Source: Sphaerulina vaccinii (Eukaryota > Ascomycota > Dothideomycetes > Mycosphaerellales > Mycosphaerellaceae). From it: a stretch of 64,000 nucleotides of DNA. Of the stretch, positions 31,011 through 42,531 are shown piece by piece. The first letter of the stretch is position 1. Each line of letters opens with the position of its first letter. The DNA lies in contig JAKUDP010000006.1 in the NCBI GenBank assembly GCA_022570795.1, positions 1,922,001 through 1,986,000 of the forward strand. Direction: 5' to 3'. Both the position numbers and the translations under genes were made by a program. The notes below the pieces were generated by a model. The model was not told where the DNA came from. It searched no databases and saw only the letters and a list, made by a program, of their open reading frames with translations.

Positions 31011-32797
31011 ACATGCGTCTTCAATAAGTGGTTCTAGATTGCAGACTCGCTACACCGCCCACGAATGTGAGTCGTTGCATACACGTGGCTCCTCGCTCCG
31101 AATGCCGACTTCACATCAGCGTCATGGCGTCCCGTGATATGGTGGTGGAGCTTGTGGTATCCTCTTGTTGTCATAGCTTGCTTGCGTGTTTGTTCTCCTC
31201 GAGATTTGGCATGACCAAGCAAGCCGCCCCACCTGGGGTAATGTCTCCACGTGGAAGTCGACATCTGGAACAGTGTGTCGCACGTCGCACGAGCGGAGCC
31301 CCTCTGTCGCGTCCACATCGTATCACTCAGAGCTTTGCGGATACTGGTCACTCCGAATGATATTCTCGTTGTACCAGTCGCTGTGGACATCTCGCTGGAA
31401 ATCGCCATCACAAAGAAGAGTTGAAAGCCAGTGGCAAGCGTTGCTGCAGTATCGACGTTGGTCCTTGCTCTTGATACGCAACGCTACTTATCATACGGCC
31501 AAGTCGCCTTCGTCGTGTATCCGCCATTTCACCCTCCCATCCCAGGTGGTCAGAATCGCCAGTAGTCGAGGACTGGGATGCGACCGATCGTTGATCGCAG
31601 GCACTACGTCGCTCCTTGCCGCTAGCAGCTAGGGATCCCGAGATCTGTCTCACGTGCGATCGATGGTACATGTAGTCGAGCAAACCGCTTGGTGCTGTGT
31701 CTCGTTCGCGCTGGAGGTAGGCTCTCGGAGAGTCTCCTACTGCGATGCAAGAGCGCTGGTCTTGTAGCCCACATCCATTATCCTGCTCGGCATCACGTGG
31801 CGATCGCGCTTGATAGTCTTTGCTCCATGATCTGCTCAATGCGAATGGACGACGTCTATCATTGACTCCATGATGGAATGCAGAGATGCTTGCAACGTCA
31901 CTAAAGGACTTTTGAGCTTGATGGACTGCCAATGGTCGTCGTACAACTGAATCGCGAAAGCGCTATCCTGTAGGCGTCGAACGTCTGAGAGTCACATTGG
32001 TGCAACGAGAATTTGTACTCAGACGTTGATCATGGCAGTCGGATATCCAGTCCAGGTGTGCACTTGCAGATCGTTCCTGCTGCTATACGGACTGCCTTAC
32101 GTTAATCGGGCTCGACCTTCAATCAGGCAGAAATTACACCTGACGCTTCAGATATTGGAAGCGGGCTGTCACAAAGCAGAAAATGCTAGACCGAAACCCA
32201 TTCTCATGGTACGTTGCTGTGCAAAAGTCTTACGACGTACCCGATGGTCAGTAGTGGAAACCAAAGTAATGCTCGCAGCCCACCGGAGTGAACGTAGAAT
32301 GAGATGGGAAGTCCCCATTGGCTTGAGATTGTCCTTTCTCTCCTTCATCAACATACTAGTCTTTATACACTCGTATTTTGATTCACACGCTTTCAACGAG
32401 ACCAGCACCGACCTAGCAATTTACAAGCAGTCTGTGCTAGTTTCAACACTTTACCATACATCAGAGATACTTTCGACAATCTGTGACAGCGATTTCGCGG
32501 CCGAATTGTCCCAGGCAGCAAATCCTCCACACAGGAACAGAAGAACGGTGTTAAATCAGCACAATACTGAAGCGAAGATCATCCCGGCACTACGTAAGCC
32601 ATCCAAGCTGCCGAATAGTCTCTCACCGTGCACTGACATCTCGTTGCGCAGAGCAGAGAACGTCGACCTCGACTATCACGTCAAGAAAGTTGCCTGCAGC
32701 AACTATGTCGATGATGCCGGAGTGCGAGAACGGCTTCAGCCGAGGAGACACAGTACATCCTCTCGCAGGTGAGCTCTCTGCGGGTATAGCGAGCACC
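31011..32797. other. 1.8-kb gene-poor region
   Basis: The longest open frame (32026-32772, plus strand) starts at a non-ATG codon and has no domain or splice logic. It probably covers the leader of the gene at 32798. No repeats are obvious. Confidence 0.4.
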
Positions 32798-34043
32798 ATG
32801 CCGGCTGAGTCAAAGAAGAGGAAGCGCGACGACGAGGAAGTCGTTGCGGAGAAAGAGGAGCAACGGGAGTCCAAGCGTTCCCAGAAGACCACTCCACGGC
32901 GGGCGGCTAGCACACGATTCCCTCGATTGGGAGTGCCTCGTGGTCTCGCTGTGCGTATTCCCAAGAAGCCTGCGCTTACCAAGCCATCTAATGCCAGAAG
33001 TCATGGCATTCGTGACCGGAGGGCAGCTACGGAGATACTGGAGCGTCGCCATTTCACTCTGGAAAGTCTTGCCGTTGCACCTCCTCCTCCTCCCTCTGGC
33101 TCAGTGGAGGGAGAGGCAGAGTTGCTTGCGTCCATCGAGGTGAAGAAGACCTTCATGTATGGTCCCAAAGGCGACCAAGTGCCAAGAGAGGTTACGGCAC
33201 GTCTGGAAGTGTTTGCCGACAAGTGGACCACGTGTCGCACCGTGCACGAGATACGAGGCGGCGTTCTACTTCGGCGACTACCATGCCACTGACGACCGCA
33301 ATAAGGTGGCTGAGGTCGCTGGTCACCTTATCGCGCAGGACGGAGAATGGGAGGCGGAACTTCTGCATCTGGATACGCAGAAAGATTGCACTCCCGCCAC
33401 TGAGAAGGAAGGCGATGATCGATTCGAGTGCGCACGCCTCGTAAAGACACTGGTGAAGCCAGATGGTAGTGACTTGTGGCCAGAGGTGAACGACTTTCTC
33501 CACCTTAGAGGCAAAGATGTCATGCACATCGGGTTGGTCAGGGTCATGAATGATTACCAGAAGAAAGGCCTTATGACCCCTGTGCTGAAGACTTTCCGGG
33601 AGTTGATCTGCCTGGAAACTCTGAAAGATCAGGGCGACTACGGGCACGAAGGCCTCCTCCTGCTAGCACCAGGAAAGTTCAACGATACGGAGAAGAGTGC
33701 CTGCTGGAGTGGCATGACCGATCTTCAAGTCTCGGCGACACTTTCCGAGATTTATGCCCGCGCTGATGGCTATGGAATGGTCGTCAAGCAGGGGAAACAT
33801 ACCGACCATCAGACCACAGTCATGGGCAGGTATGCTTGCGACTCGAAGCAGGCTGAGTACACGCTTAAGAAGGCTTCAACTGCACCAGTGAAGACTGCTC
33901 CCAAGAAGGCTGGCAAGAAGACGCCTCTCAACCGTGATATTGACAATCTCGCCGCCTACGATACCGATCATACGGTTTTCCGGACGGAGATGATGTCACG
34001 CCGGACACGAGGCAACAGAGTCTATTATACGGGAATGGAGTGA
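32798..34043 (+). pseudogene. Frameshifted GNAT-like lineage-specific gene
   Basis: ATG 32798 opens M-P-A-E-S-K-K-R-K-R-D-D-E-E, with a basic nuclear-localisation-like cluster, and stays open to 33292. From about 33265 the coding signal continues in another frame (Y-E-A-A-F-Y-F-G-D-Y-H) to the stop at 34043. The span is 1246 nt, one base more than a multiple of three, so one extra base near 33255-33265 would account for it; without it the product would be about 414 aa. No plausible intron covers the junction. The second half has H-I-G-L-V-R-V, then Y-Q-K-K-G-L-M-T, which resembles GNAT motif A (Y-Q-x-K-G-x-G). It is either a recent pseudogene or a sequencing error. An acetyltransferase role is speculative. 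Confidence 0.6.
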
Positions 34044-34943
34044 ACGACTCTTGCACTCTATCAACATCTGTGCTGACGCAAGCGGAAGCATACCAGCATG
34101 CCAAATTACCTCGAAATCGGAGAAAACAAGTCAAATGGCAGTAATATTGCCGACTCTGGATTTGGATGTAGCGAGACAATGGTGGAGACTGGGCGATTGA
34201 GAGGAAGATCTGAACAAAGCAGGCGACCTGTGCGTAGCTCTGCTGGAAGTCAGCCACTGTGCCAACGAGAGCACAGGCAAGGCAGTGTCTCAGCACTTAC
34301 AGACTATGTGGGATGAGTGCCTTTCGAGGGCTGGAGTATGGATCATATTGGAATGCATACACAGGATGGAGCGGAAGGAGGGGCTTTATCTACTGGTCAT
34401 GGGATCGGTACGTCTGCTGCAGAGTAAGAGTTGGAGTGGGATGAGAAGCATCCTTTGCGACGCATCGATACGAACGACACGAGCGAACCACGCCACAGAT
34501 CAAACGACGAACGATTCGAACGACACGACCGAATCATACCACTGATCGAAAGACGAACGACACAACCAAACGACTTCACCAAGACTTACTCACCGACCGA
34601 CCGCGACCATTGCGACGCCACTCTTGGAGACAGCTAAGTATCCCCCGCCCCCTCCTACTCATTCCTTACTACTCACTTGATTTCTTTGCTTCTAGGTTCT
34701 GGGAGCGGAAAAGGTCACGGTCCATGCCCTTTGCGGTGTGTCCTGCCGTGGGAAAGTAAGAGCTCATATGGAGAGCACCACAATTGGTATTGCACTACCG
34801 CCGGTTGTTTACTTTTTCATCAATTTTCCTGCTTTGGTGGGGATTGGAGAAGAAGCAGAAAGAGGAGGAAGTCGCACGATGAATAGGCACAACAATATCT
34901 CTACGCAAATACACCAGATGCTCGCAGGGCCGTCTCAGAAAAG
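34044..34943. other. Spacer with low-complexity ACGAAC/GAACGACAC run
   Basis: At 34465-34570 the sequence is enriched in short GAACGAC-like units. At 34637-34694 a pyrimidine-rich stretch ends CTTCTAG, like an intron, but no gene could be assembled around it. Confidence 0.4.
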
Positions 34944-37900
34944 CTACGTCAAAGTCAAACCATCCACTGCCTCCTCTGCAGCCCTAACAGCCTCCTTCTC
35001 CTCGGCAGTCATCAGCGCAAAATGCTTCCACTTCCACAGCAATCTTGTTGTAATGGTCGAACCCCAATTCCTCAAGTAATGAGGTGGAATATGACCTTCG
35101 CCAGTATGATGGTCGCGATGAATCGGGCACACGCGGGCTTGTCTGACTGGATCCCCATGTAGCTTGAACGATGTTGACGAGCCACCGTTAGTGTGTGTCT
35201 GCGCGCTTCATCGCTCCTTCGAAATCCTCCCAGGTGATTCTCTGTTTCCGTTCGCCACTGTCGCTAGGCCACAGGAGGTCAAACACGAGCATGTCGTCGA
35301 CTCTCATGACTTTCTTGATACCGGTAAGTGGGTCGTCGTCTGGTAGTGGCGCTTCTGCATCGCGCGCCGGCTCTGGCTCAGGCTCTTCGTCGTCGGGATC
35401 GGCTACACCACTTGGAAGATCTTGGAAGCCTTCACGCAAGAGTGCGTCCCTCTTCTGCGGCCTTTCCTGAATGGTGTGCTTCGGCTTGTGTTTCTTCGAA
35501 GGTCCTGCGTCGCCATGTGGGATGATAGGAACGAACTTTTGCTGGGGCGCTTCTGGGGTTGGTGCCCTTTCAGGCGAAGGAGGACTGACAGGTGATGTGG
35601 CGCCTGCCGGTCGTGGCCGAGGAGGTCCGAAAACACGCTTGCCATCGATGATCTCTATGCTACTGACATGGATGCGCCTGATCTCCCGCTCTTCTTGGCC
35701 CCATCTGGCCAATGTCTCAGTGCTGTCGAATTGGCTGAGAACTTTAATCTCTCGAGAGTTGAGGATGGTAAACAATTCTAAGTGAGGGGCTTGCTCTTGC
35801 ATGCGAGCCTCCCTGGCCTCTCTGATCTTGTTCCAGAAGTTCCCCATAAGCGTCCGGGAAGCCTTGGCTTCACTCAACCACTTCATACTTTTCCTGCCCT
35901 GTGGCCAGGCTCCGTTCTCATAGAAAGCCTTCAGTGTCGGGCCAATGCCGCAAGAATCCTGGAACGGACCAAGGTGGTCCTCTGGGGGTTTCCCCATCCG
36001 CGTTGGCACGTTGTGCACTCGAAGCTCTTTGGGAGTCGCCCAGAAAGACAGTTTGAGATTTGGCTCTCCAACTATGTCATTCATGGGATCCGTTGCAGCG
36101 GACATACTGGTCTTACTGTATGCATCACATTCGTAATGAGGTCGCGATAAGTCCAAGATCATCTCCATGGTATGCAAGCTGACCAGATCTGACATAATCT
36201 CAGATAGTCGAAGATCACGCCTGTTTGGCCGATCCGTCAACAAGCTTGAGTATGTTAGCTTATCATTAGATCGAGGCTATCCCTCACAGGCATGACTTAC
36301 CTCTCGGCATATTGTATTAGGAGTCCAGAACCACCATCTAGAGTGTGAGAGATCTTGGAGAGGTGCACCAGAGCCCAGTGCAACTGATCACCGATTCCTG
36401 TCGCATGTTAGAAGTTGAAAATAAAATTTGTGCTCTGATATCTCTTCATGGTCGTCTGCAAGGCGCTAGTGGGTGCACTAAGGTGGCATACAGTGTGGCG
36501 ACTCCATCGATCCTAAATGCTATGGACAATGGTACACAACCAAGGCCGTCAGAAAAAAAGTTGAAAGTGGAACTCACCATTGAAACTCCAAAAGTAGTTG
36601 GCAGCAGCACCTTTTAACTTCTCCACCCAGTCGTCCCTCGGTTTAGGGAGATCGTACGGGCGATACTTGTAATGCTTCTCGCACGACGCCAGTTTCGGAA
36701 TCAAGTCGCCCAGAACTCCCAGGAAGCAGCCATACAATGCCTGCACAAGACACCTTCCGAGATGAGTCATGGCACGACCAAGATCTGCCGGCAGAGGCGC
36801 TCATGGTTGCATGACATGACCTTGAGTCGCGGATTCACGTTCGACCTAGCAAAATCAGTGGCCATAGTGTTTACGATGCGAATGTAACATACCTTCTCGA
36901 GGCGCACTGCGGCGTCATGGACATAATCCCATGCTTCCAACCGCCTGTACGCAGGATCCCAAACATCGAAGGCAAGCGCGAACCACCTTTCTTCCTCCGG
37001 CTTGGACTTGTAATACTGCTGACCCAAGAGACTGGTCAGCGCATCGTGCAGATAGTTGGGATCGGTCTGCAGTAAGAACATCTCGCTTTCCGCGGTATCC
37101 TTCCTCTCTTCAGCCAGCTCCAGGATCTTCGCAGGGTTAAATGTCATTGGGGGAGCGAAGAATCTTCCTTCCAGGTCAGACGACATGATGGTTATATGTT
37201 CGTCGCCTTTCTGAGCAAATCGATCTCGGGCGCGTTGATTCCACAGGGTGCAGCCCGAATCTTTTGGCTTTTTGCCCATGACAATATCCACAGCTGTGTT
37301 CAGGCTCGTCAGTAGCGCAACTTCCTTTTCGAGCAACGTTTTGGCGACCGAGAATCCCAAACAGTCCAGGCGATGTCCTTCCGACCAATGGAAGCGTGAC
37401 TGATACTGCATTCGTTGCGTGCCGTGCATTATGACGCTACCTGTGACGCGTTAGTTGCTATACCATGATCACACTTCTTGAAGCGGGTTGTGCCCAAAAG
37501 GACTGACCTTTGTTGAAAATCCGTCCTTCAAGCGCGTTCATTCGAGCCCATTGTACATTTTTCAGGTCCATAGGAATCCATTGGTCCGGCAGATAGCGAA
37601 TGCGAACATGGAGCAATTGTGCGAGAGACATGCCCTCTGTAAGAACGTCGGTGCATAACCATGGCATAGACCAGTACTTGGGATAGTCGCGAGCTTCTAC
37701 CCAATTCTCTCGATCGGCCCTAACAAGGAATTGAGAAACCCTCCGACTCCAAACACCTTTAAAGGCTTTCTCAATGATGTCTTTGCGTTTACTATAATGC
37801 TAAATGGCGTTAGCACGACCTCTCTTGACTTTTAGGCGAGACATCTAACCTTTTGCTCCCATTTCTCGAGAAATAAGTCGCCGAACTTCTGAATGTTACT

Positions 37901-38236
37901 CAGGAGAGCTTTGTGCTGTGCGTCCAACGAAGTAGCCAGCTTGGATATGATGCTTTGGGCTGCAACGTCGTCGACTTCGTCTTCGTAAGCCAATAAGTCC
38001 ATATCTTGGCCATATCTCCGGACGTCACCCTCAGGATTTGAGTCTATGAAGTGCTGCTGACATTGTAGACACAGCTTGTCATAGGAACAGAGGCTTGTAC
38101 TGTCATATTTGGTATACAAATGCGATAGAAATAATGACTTGTAAGACCCTTCGATCAACCTGATGTCTTTCCGGTTGCGCTTCCTGTAAGCCAAGATCTT
38201 GTCACGATTGGTTTGCCGGGAATGGGAATGGAACAT
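34944..38236 (-). pseudogene. Six-exon lineage-specific gene with a stop and a frameshift
   Basis: Exons on the minus strand: 38236-37850, 37799-37508, 37440-36893, 36845-36578, 36397-36301 and 36244 onward, with introns of 50, 67, 47, 180 and 56 nt, most with clear donors and CTAAC branch sites. The joined frame codes an unknown protein with blocks such as Y-W-S-M-P-W-L-C-T-D-V-L and F-H-W-S-E-G-H-R-L-D. Exon 4 contains an in-frame TGA at 36801-36803 (codon 424). The last exon stops at 35188 after A-M-K-R-A-D-T-H, but the next frame carries on with N-G-G-S-S-T-S-F-K-L, then I-H-R-D-H-H-T-G-E-G-H, to a TAG at 34944, indicating a frameshift near 35200. Either lesion alone could be a sequencing error; two suggest decay. 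Confidence 0.65.
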
Positions 38237-41200
38237 AGTGCCGCAGAGTATTCTTGAAGGAGGACGTAAAGGTTGCGGCCAGAATCTGGCGCCTGGCCAT
38301 TATGTTGATAGAACGAGCATTGTTCGTTACTCAAACCGCATCCGGCGATGCTGAGAGATGAGCAACAAAGGACAGTGTCACACTTCATCTGCCATCCTGG
38401 AGATCCGGATTTGCTAGTCTTCAAAGCTAGGTCCCGTGCAGCTCGTGTTGTGTCAGAGTGACAGGGTGCTCTTTCTTTTGAGGTGTTCGATCATCAACGA
38501 GGTTTCCAGGTCATAGATCTGAAGCCATGTCGAGAAGCAAGACGTCAGGCACGCGAGGCATTGGCCAGACACTTTGCTCCGCATCCGAAGATGAGCTTGA
38601 GAAAGCGGACAGAGACAAAGATCTGCAGGTATATCGACCTTGGCTCTTTGTGTGCCGTACGGCCAAGATGACCTGAGGTGGATGGTACGCGCTGTAGCGA
38701 TGGCCAGTATGCCACGACCTGTGGCAGTAGACCTTCTGGCATGGCTTATATGGTCCGGGGTGGAGTGTCGATTGCACGTTGGCTAGATTTCAAGCCCTGC
38801 CTGTTGCCATGGACGGGTACTGATCAGCCAGGCCACTTCACATATTCTAGACTGATCTCGCCATTGGTCGGCATTGTTGAAGTGCTACCACGCCTAGCAT
38901 TTCGACATGTCCATGCGGGCCAGTGCAGGTGCCGCCTTGCTCCTTGACACGCGACGCACATCATCGATGGCAGCTCACCGCTGCACAATGGGCCTCTGAG
39001 CTGATGAAAGTGAAGTACAATCGATGTTGTTGTCATGGAGAGGGAGAACTTGAAGGTGAGAGGTCATCTCGGCAAACCTGCCTTCTTGGCATCGGTACAC
39101 TTTGTACACTTCTACATCTTGACCTCGAACAAACCGCGCAACATCAGTCTTCCAACGATAGCTGCATCTGTTGATACGTTCCTGGTCCGGTACTGGTTCT
39201 CCTCTACGCTTACTTGACCACTTGCCCTGTCCCCTCCGCCACCGCTCACACACGTCCCGGACCGCGAGTCCTCGATCATGACCTGATCAAACAGAGCTGT
39301 ACGCCAATGAATGTACGACCTGCATGAGGCAGCGCCGTATAGAAAGAGCTATGCATTGGCTGTAGGCTATGAGCCGTGCTGTTGTAGTCCAGCATATATC
39401 CTGTCTCTCGAAGTGGCAACCTTCGTTCGCCGCCACAAGATCTGGAGGGCGTAGGCTGGCCTAGGATATTATGTCTGGCCAGTCTGCGTAATGATCAGAA
39501 CCAAATGGCTTCCGAGAGATCATCCCGGCCTCATCGTGACTGCACTCTGCCGTCTTCTCGCGGCACGTTTGCGTTCTTCCTGGCTGGCCACAAGATGGAC
39601 ATGGAGCATTGCCAGCGCGATGGCGACGAGGATGATTTCGATAGTCATGATAGATGCGTCGTGAACGTCGCAATGTCCGCGCCGGACTCAGCTATGAGCT
39701 ATCCGGGGCTTCATATTGTGTCTCGAAGACAAAGAAAGTCTAAGGACTTCCAGCTTTGACTCTCTGATACACCGAGGCTGGTGTTCGCTGATGGTTGCGT
39801 CCCAAGCAGCCTGGTTGCTGTCGATTGTATGGAGAGATCGAGGCTCTAGCGACATACTCATGTACAATCTCCTGACTGGCGATTGCTCTCTGCCTCGGAA
39901 CGGACCCGGCAAGTTTCTTCGGCCGTGACCTGAGCAGCTATGCTGCTTATGCCAGCATAAGGAGACCGGCCACCGAAGGGAGATAGTTCCCAGCACCTCG
40001 CGATATGGAGATTCTTCTCTGACGTACCATTCAGTCTGGCAAACTGGGATGACCGCAACCTGTGCGGCATAGCTGTTGATGCTACCAGGAGAAGGCAGGC
40101 CACGCTTTCGCCGTCGGCGTCGCATAGTAGCGTCCCGAGTTGTGCTACTGGTTCAGGTTCAGGTCGGCGTGGTCGTCTTGCTACACTCCAGTTTCCTCCC
40201 CACTCCACACTCTGCATGGCCTTACATCTGTCGGCGACCTCTTTTGAAAGCATAGTCGTGGGCGAATCATGGTTCTGTGTTGAGTTTCCGCTTTGCCTCG
40301 AGCTGGCCAATCCGTCTCAGTTGTGCTCAAGGCGGTTCAGTCGTGGTCAATGCCATGGAGATAGTGTCCTTGGAAAAGGACATAGCAACAGGGAAGTGTG
40401 GTTCGACAAACACTCTCTGCTGGACCTCGAGATGGTGATTTTCATATGGCTGTATCCCTGACTGCATAGCTGTTCTATTACGACGAAGAGAGTCCACCGG
40501 CGAATGGAGATAACCTTATACCATTTGCGAAGTGCCGACATCTTTCTGCTTCAAATCAGGATGGCGAACGCGGTACAGCTGTAAGCTAGGGAGCATGATC
40601 GTCGTCGAAACGATGGAGTGCGATTAAGAAATAACATAGCCGTGGACGAACAGCTCCGACCGCTCTCTGCTTCGCGCCCGAAATGGCAATAGCAACACGG
40701 GTGCGACGTGTGCAGCGCAGATGCTGCAGCACTGAGGGAGAGTGACGCCTGTAATCCGCTGTGCGTAACCGCTCTCTGCTTCACCTCAGGATGGCCATCG
40801 CGATGCGGTTGTAAAGCTGGTAGCGTAGTCGCCAGCACCTCAATGAGTGCGCCTGGAGAAGGAAACGGCCATGGACAACCTACTCTCTGCTTCGCTCTCG
40901 GGCAGGCGACAGCAACACGTCTGCAACCTTCGCAGCACAGTCGCCGCAGGACAGATGGAGAGAAACGCGTCCCGGAACGACAAAGTCGTCTGTAATCCGT
41001 TGTGCGGCAATCAGTCTCTGCCTCACCTCGAACTGGCGATAGCGATACGATTGTAATTTGAGCGGCTCGGATCTTCCAACACAACGGAGAGTGGCTGTGA
41101 AAGACGGATATGTGAAGATACACAGTTGCGTCGCTCTCGAGATGACGACTGCATCACGGATGTGACCTGTGCAGCGCAGTCGCTGCAGCGTCGATGGAGA

Positions 41201-41421
41201 GATGCACCTAGGACTGACATAGTCGTGTGGGATGTATCGTGCGGAGATTGCTCTCCGAACCCATTAGTAGATGACGCTGGTGACGTGGTTGTATCCTGGG
41301 TGGCGTGGTCGTGCTCGAAGCGATGAAGAGAGGTCATAGAGGAAGGAAATTTGAAGGCAATGCTCTTGTATTGTACTGCCTATATCCTATTCAACCGATT
41401 CACTTCCCGACCTCACTTCGC
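38237..41421. other. 3.2-kb gene-free region with diverged repeats
   Basis: There are no supported genes. Frames are short and on both strands. The right half contains the diverged CTCTCTGC repeats listed separately. Confidence 0.45.
39885..41060. repeat. Diverged CTCTCTGC repeat array, about 110-bp spacing in part
   Basis: The motif CTCTCTGC followed by TTC/CTC and, about 15 bases later, ATGGC-AT-GC or CTGGCGATAGC recurs near 39885, 40412, 40663, 40772, 40883 and 41015. The last four are spaced 109-132 bp apart. Between them, GTAATCC-CTGTGCG and CACAGTCG/CGCAG blocks also recur. Copies are strongly diverged; the count was made by eye. Confidence 0.5.
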
Positions 41422-41779
41422 TTAGAAACGCTTGCTGACTGGGACGGCCGCGGTGATGGTGGCGACAGTCTCCGGAACGACTGAGGCGACTGTGGTGGTG
41501 GCGTTGATGATCTGGTAACAGATCAGTATCTTGCCTCAAGCGGAGAAGTGAAGTGAAGCTTACGAGAGTGGCGTGGGCTGGGACGGTGACGACCTGCTCG
41601 ACAGCGACGGCGCTCCACTGCTGCTATGAAGTTTGAGCGCATGTTGGAAGACTCGAAGAAGAGGCGTGATTTACGTGTGGGCGTGCGAGGGCGGCAAAGG
41701 CAAAGCCAATGGCGATAATGACGGAGGCGAGGATGATGAGGCCAGTTGTGTGCCACTGGAGGATGTAGCCGAGAGACAT
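41422..41779 (-). CDS. Small three-exon membrane or secreted protein (84 aa)
   Basis: Exons on the minus strand: 41779-41675, 41623-41564 and 41511-41422, with introns of 51 and 52 nt and donors GTAAAT and GTAAGC. Codon phase is zero at both junctions. Residues about 11-32 (T-G-L-I-I-L-A-S-V-I-I-A-I-G-F-A-F) are a signal anchor or signal peptide. The remainder is rich in Val, Thr and Ala (V-E-Q-V-V-T-V-P, then N-A-T-T-T-V-A-S-V-V) and ends S-K-R-F. The acceptor of intron 1 is TAGCAGCAG, so one or two Gln could be included or skipped (NAGNAG). No family was recognised. The clean phases and splice signals make a real gene likely. Confidence 0.7.
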
Positions 41780-42531
41780 CTTGTTGTTTGGTGTTGTGTG
41801 TAGTGGTAAGAGGTGGTACTGTTGGTCTGTCTGTGTGTTGTTGTGGTCGAGGAAGAGGAGGAAGTTTGTGTTCTCAAGTTTAAAGCTGGGCACAGCTATC
41901 GAGCTGCAGAGACGTTTGAGACCCGTGCTCAGTGCATCATCATGGAAATCTCACTGGAAAGCTAAATCTTCTCAGTCACTTGAGATGAAGGTGAGTGGTA
42001 GGTCAGCTGAGGCAGAAATATCGTCCAGCGCTCACTGTCAAGGGTATCCGACGAGCGGCTAACAGATACGAAGTGAAGCGAAACACATGGACCGACTTAT
42101 ACAGCCCAGTTCTCTACCCACCAAGCCACCCGAATTCAGACTTTTCCGTAGCCAGAAACGAACCACGATCTGGAGAAAGCAGCCTTCCCTCAGCAGCATA
42201 GAAGATAGCTACAGTCACACCGACTGGTCGTCTTTGGACTCCCTAGTCGCCCACGCCACTAGAACAACATATGGCCTCGAATGATTGGCCAGTGGTGGAG
42301 TTGGAGACACAGCAACAGCATTAGGAAGCTCGCTGCCTTCTTTGTTCAGCCTGGGAGATTACAAGGCACCTTTGTCCATATCCATTGTAATCAGGATCAG
42401 AATAGAAAGGAACAAAGAGACGCAAGAGCCACATATATCAAGTGCACTGCTCCCACGCGCCGGGTGTGCTCATTCTCCAAACATCATACTGCAGCATACA
42501 TCGAGCAGGTCTCGATCTCCTTATTCTCACG
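41780..42531. other. Divergent intergenic region
   Basis: This holds the promoters of the small membrane-protein gene (left) and the gene at 42532 (right). No gene was seen. Confidence 0.5.

Noticed and set aside
32026..32772. A 248-codon open frame ahead of the GNAT-like gene
   Set aside because: Starts at a non-ATG codon, has no domain, biased composition or splice logic, and overlaps the likely leader of the next gene.
34637..34750. Possible decayed ribosomal-protein gene (eS30-like) after a pyrimidine-rich intron-like tract
   Set aside because: The similarity is limited to a few short words and no frame holds together.
36801..36803. The in-frame TGA as a selenocysteine codon
   Set aside because: Fungi of this group are not known to use selenocysteine, and a second lesion in the same gene points to decay or error.
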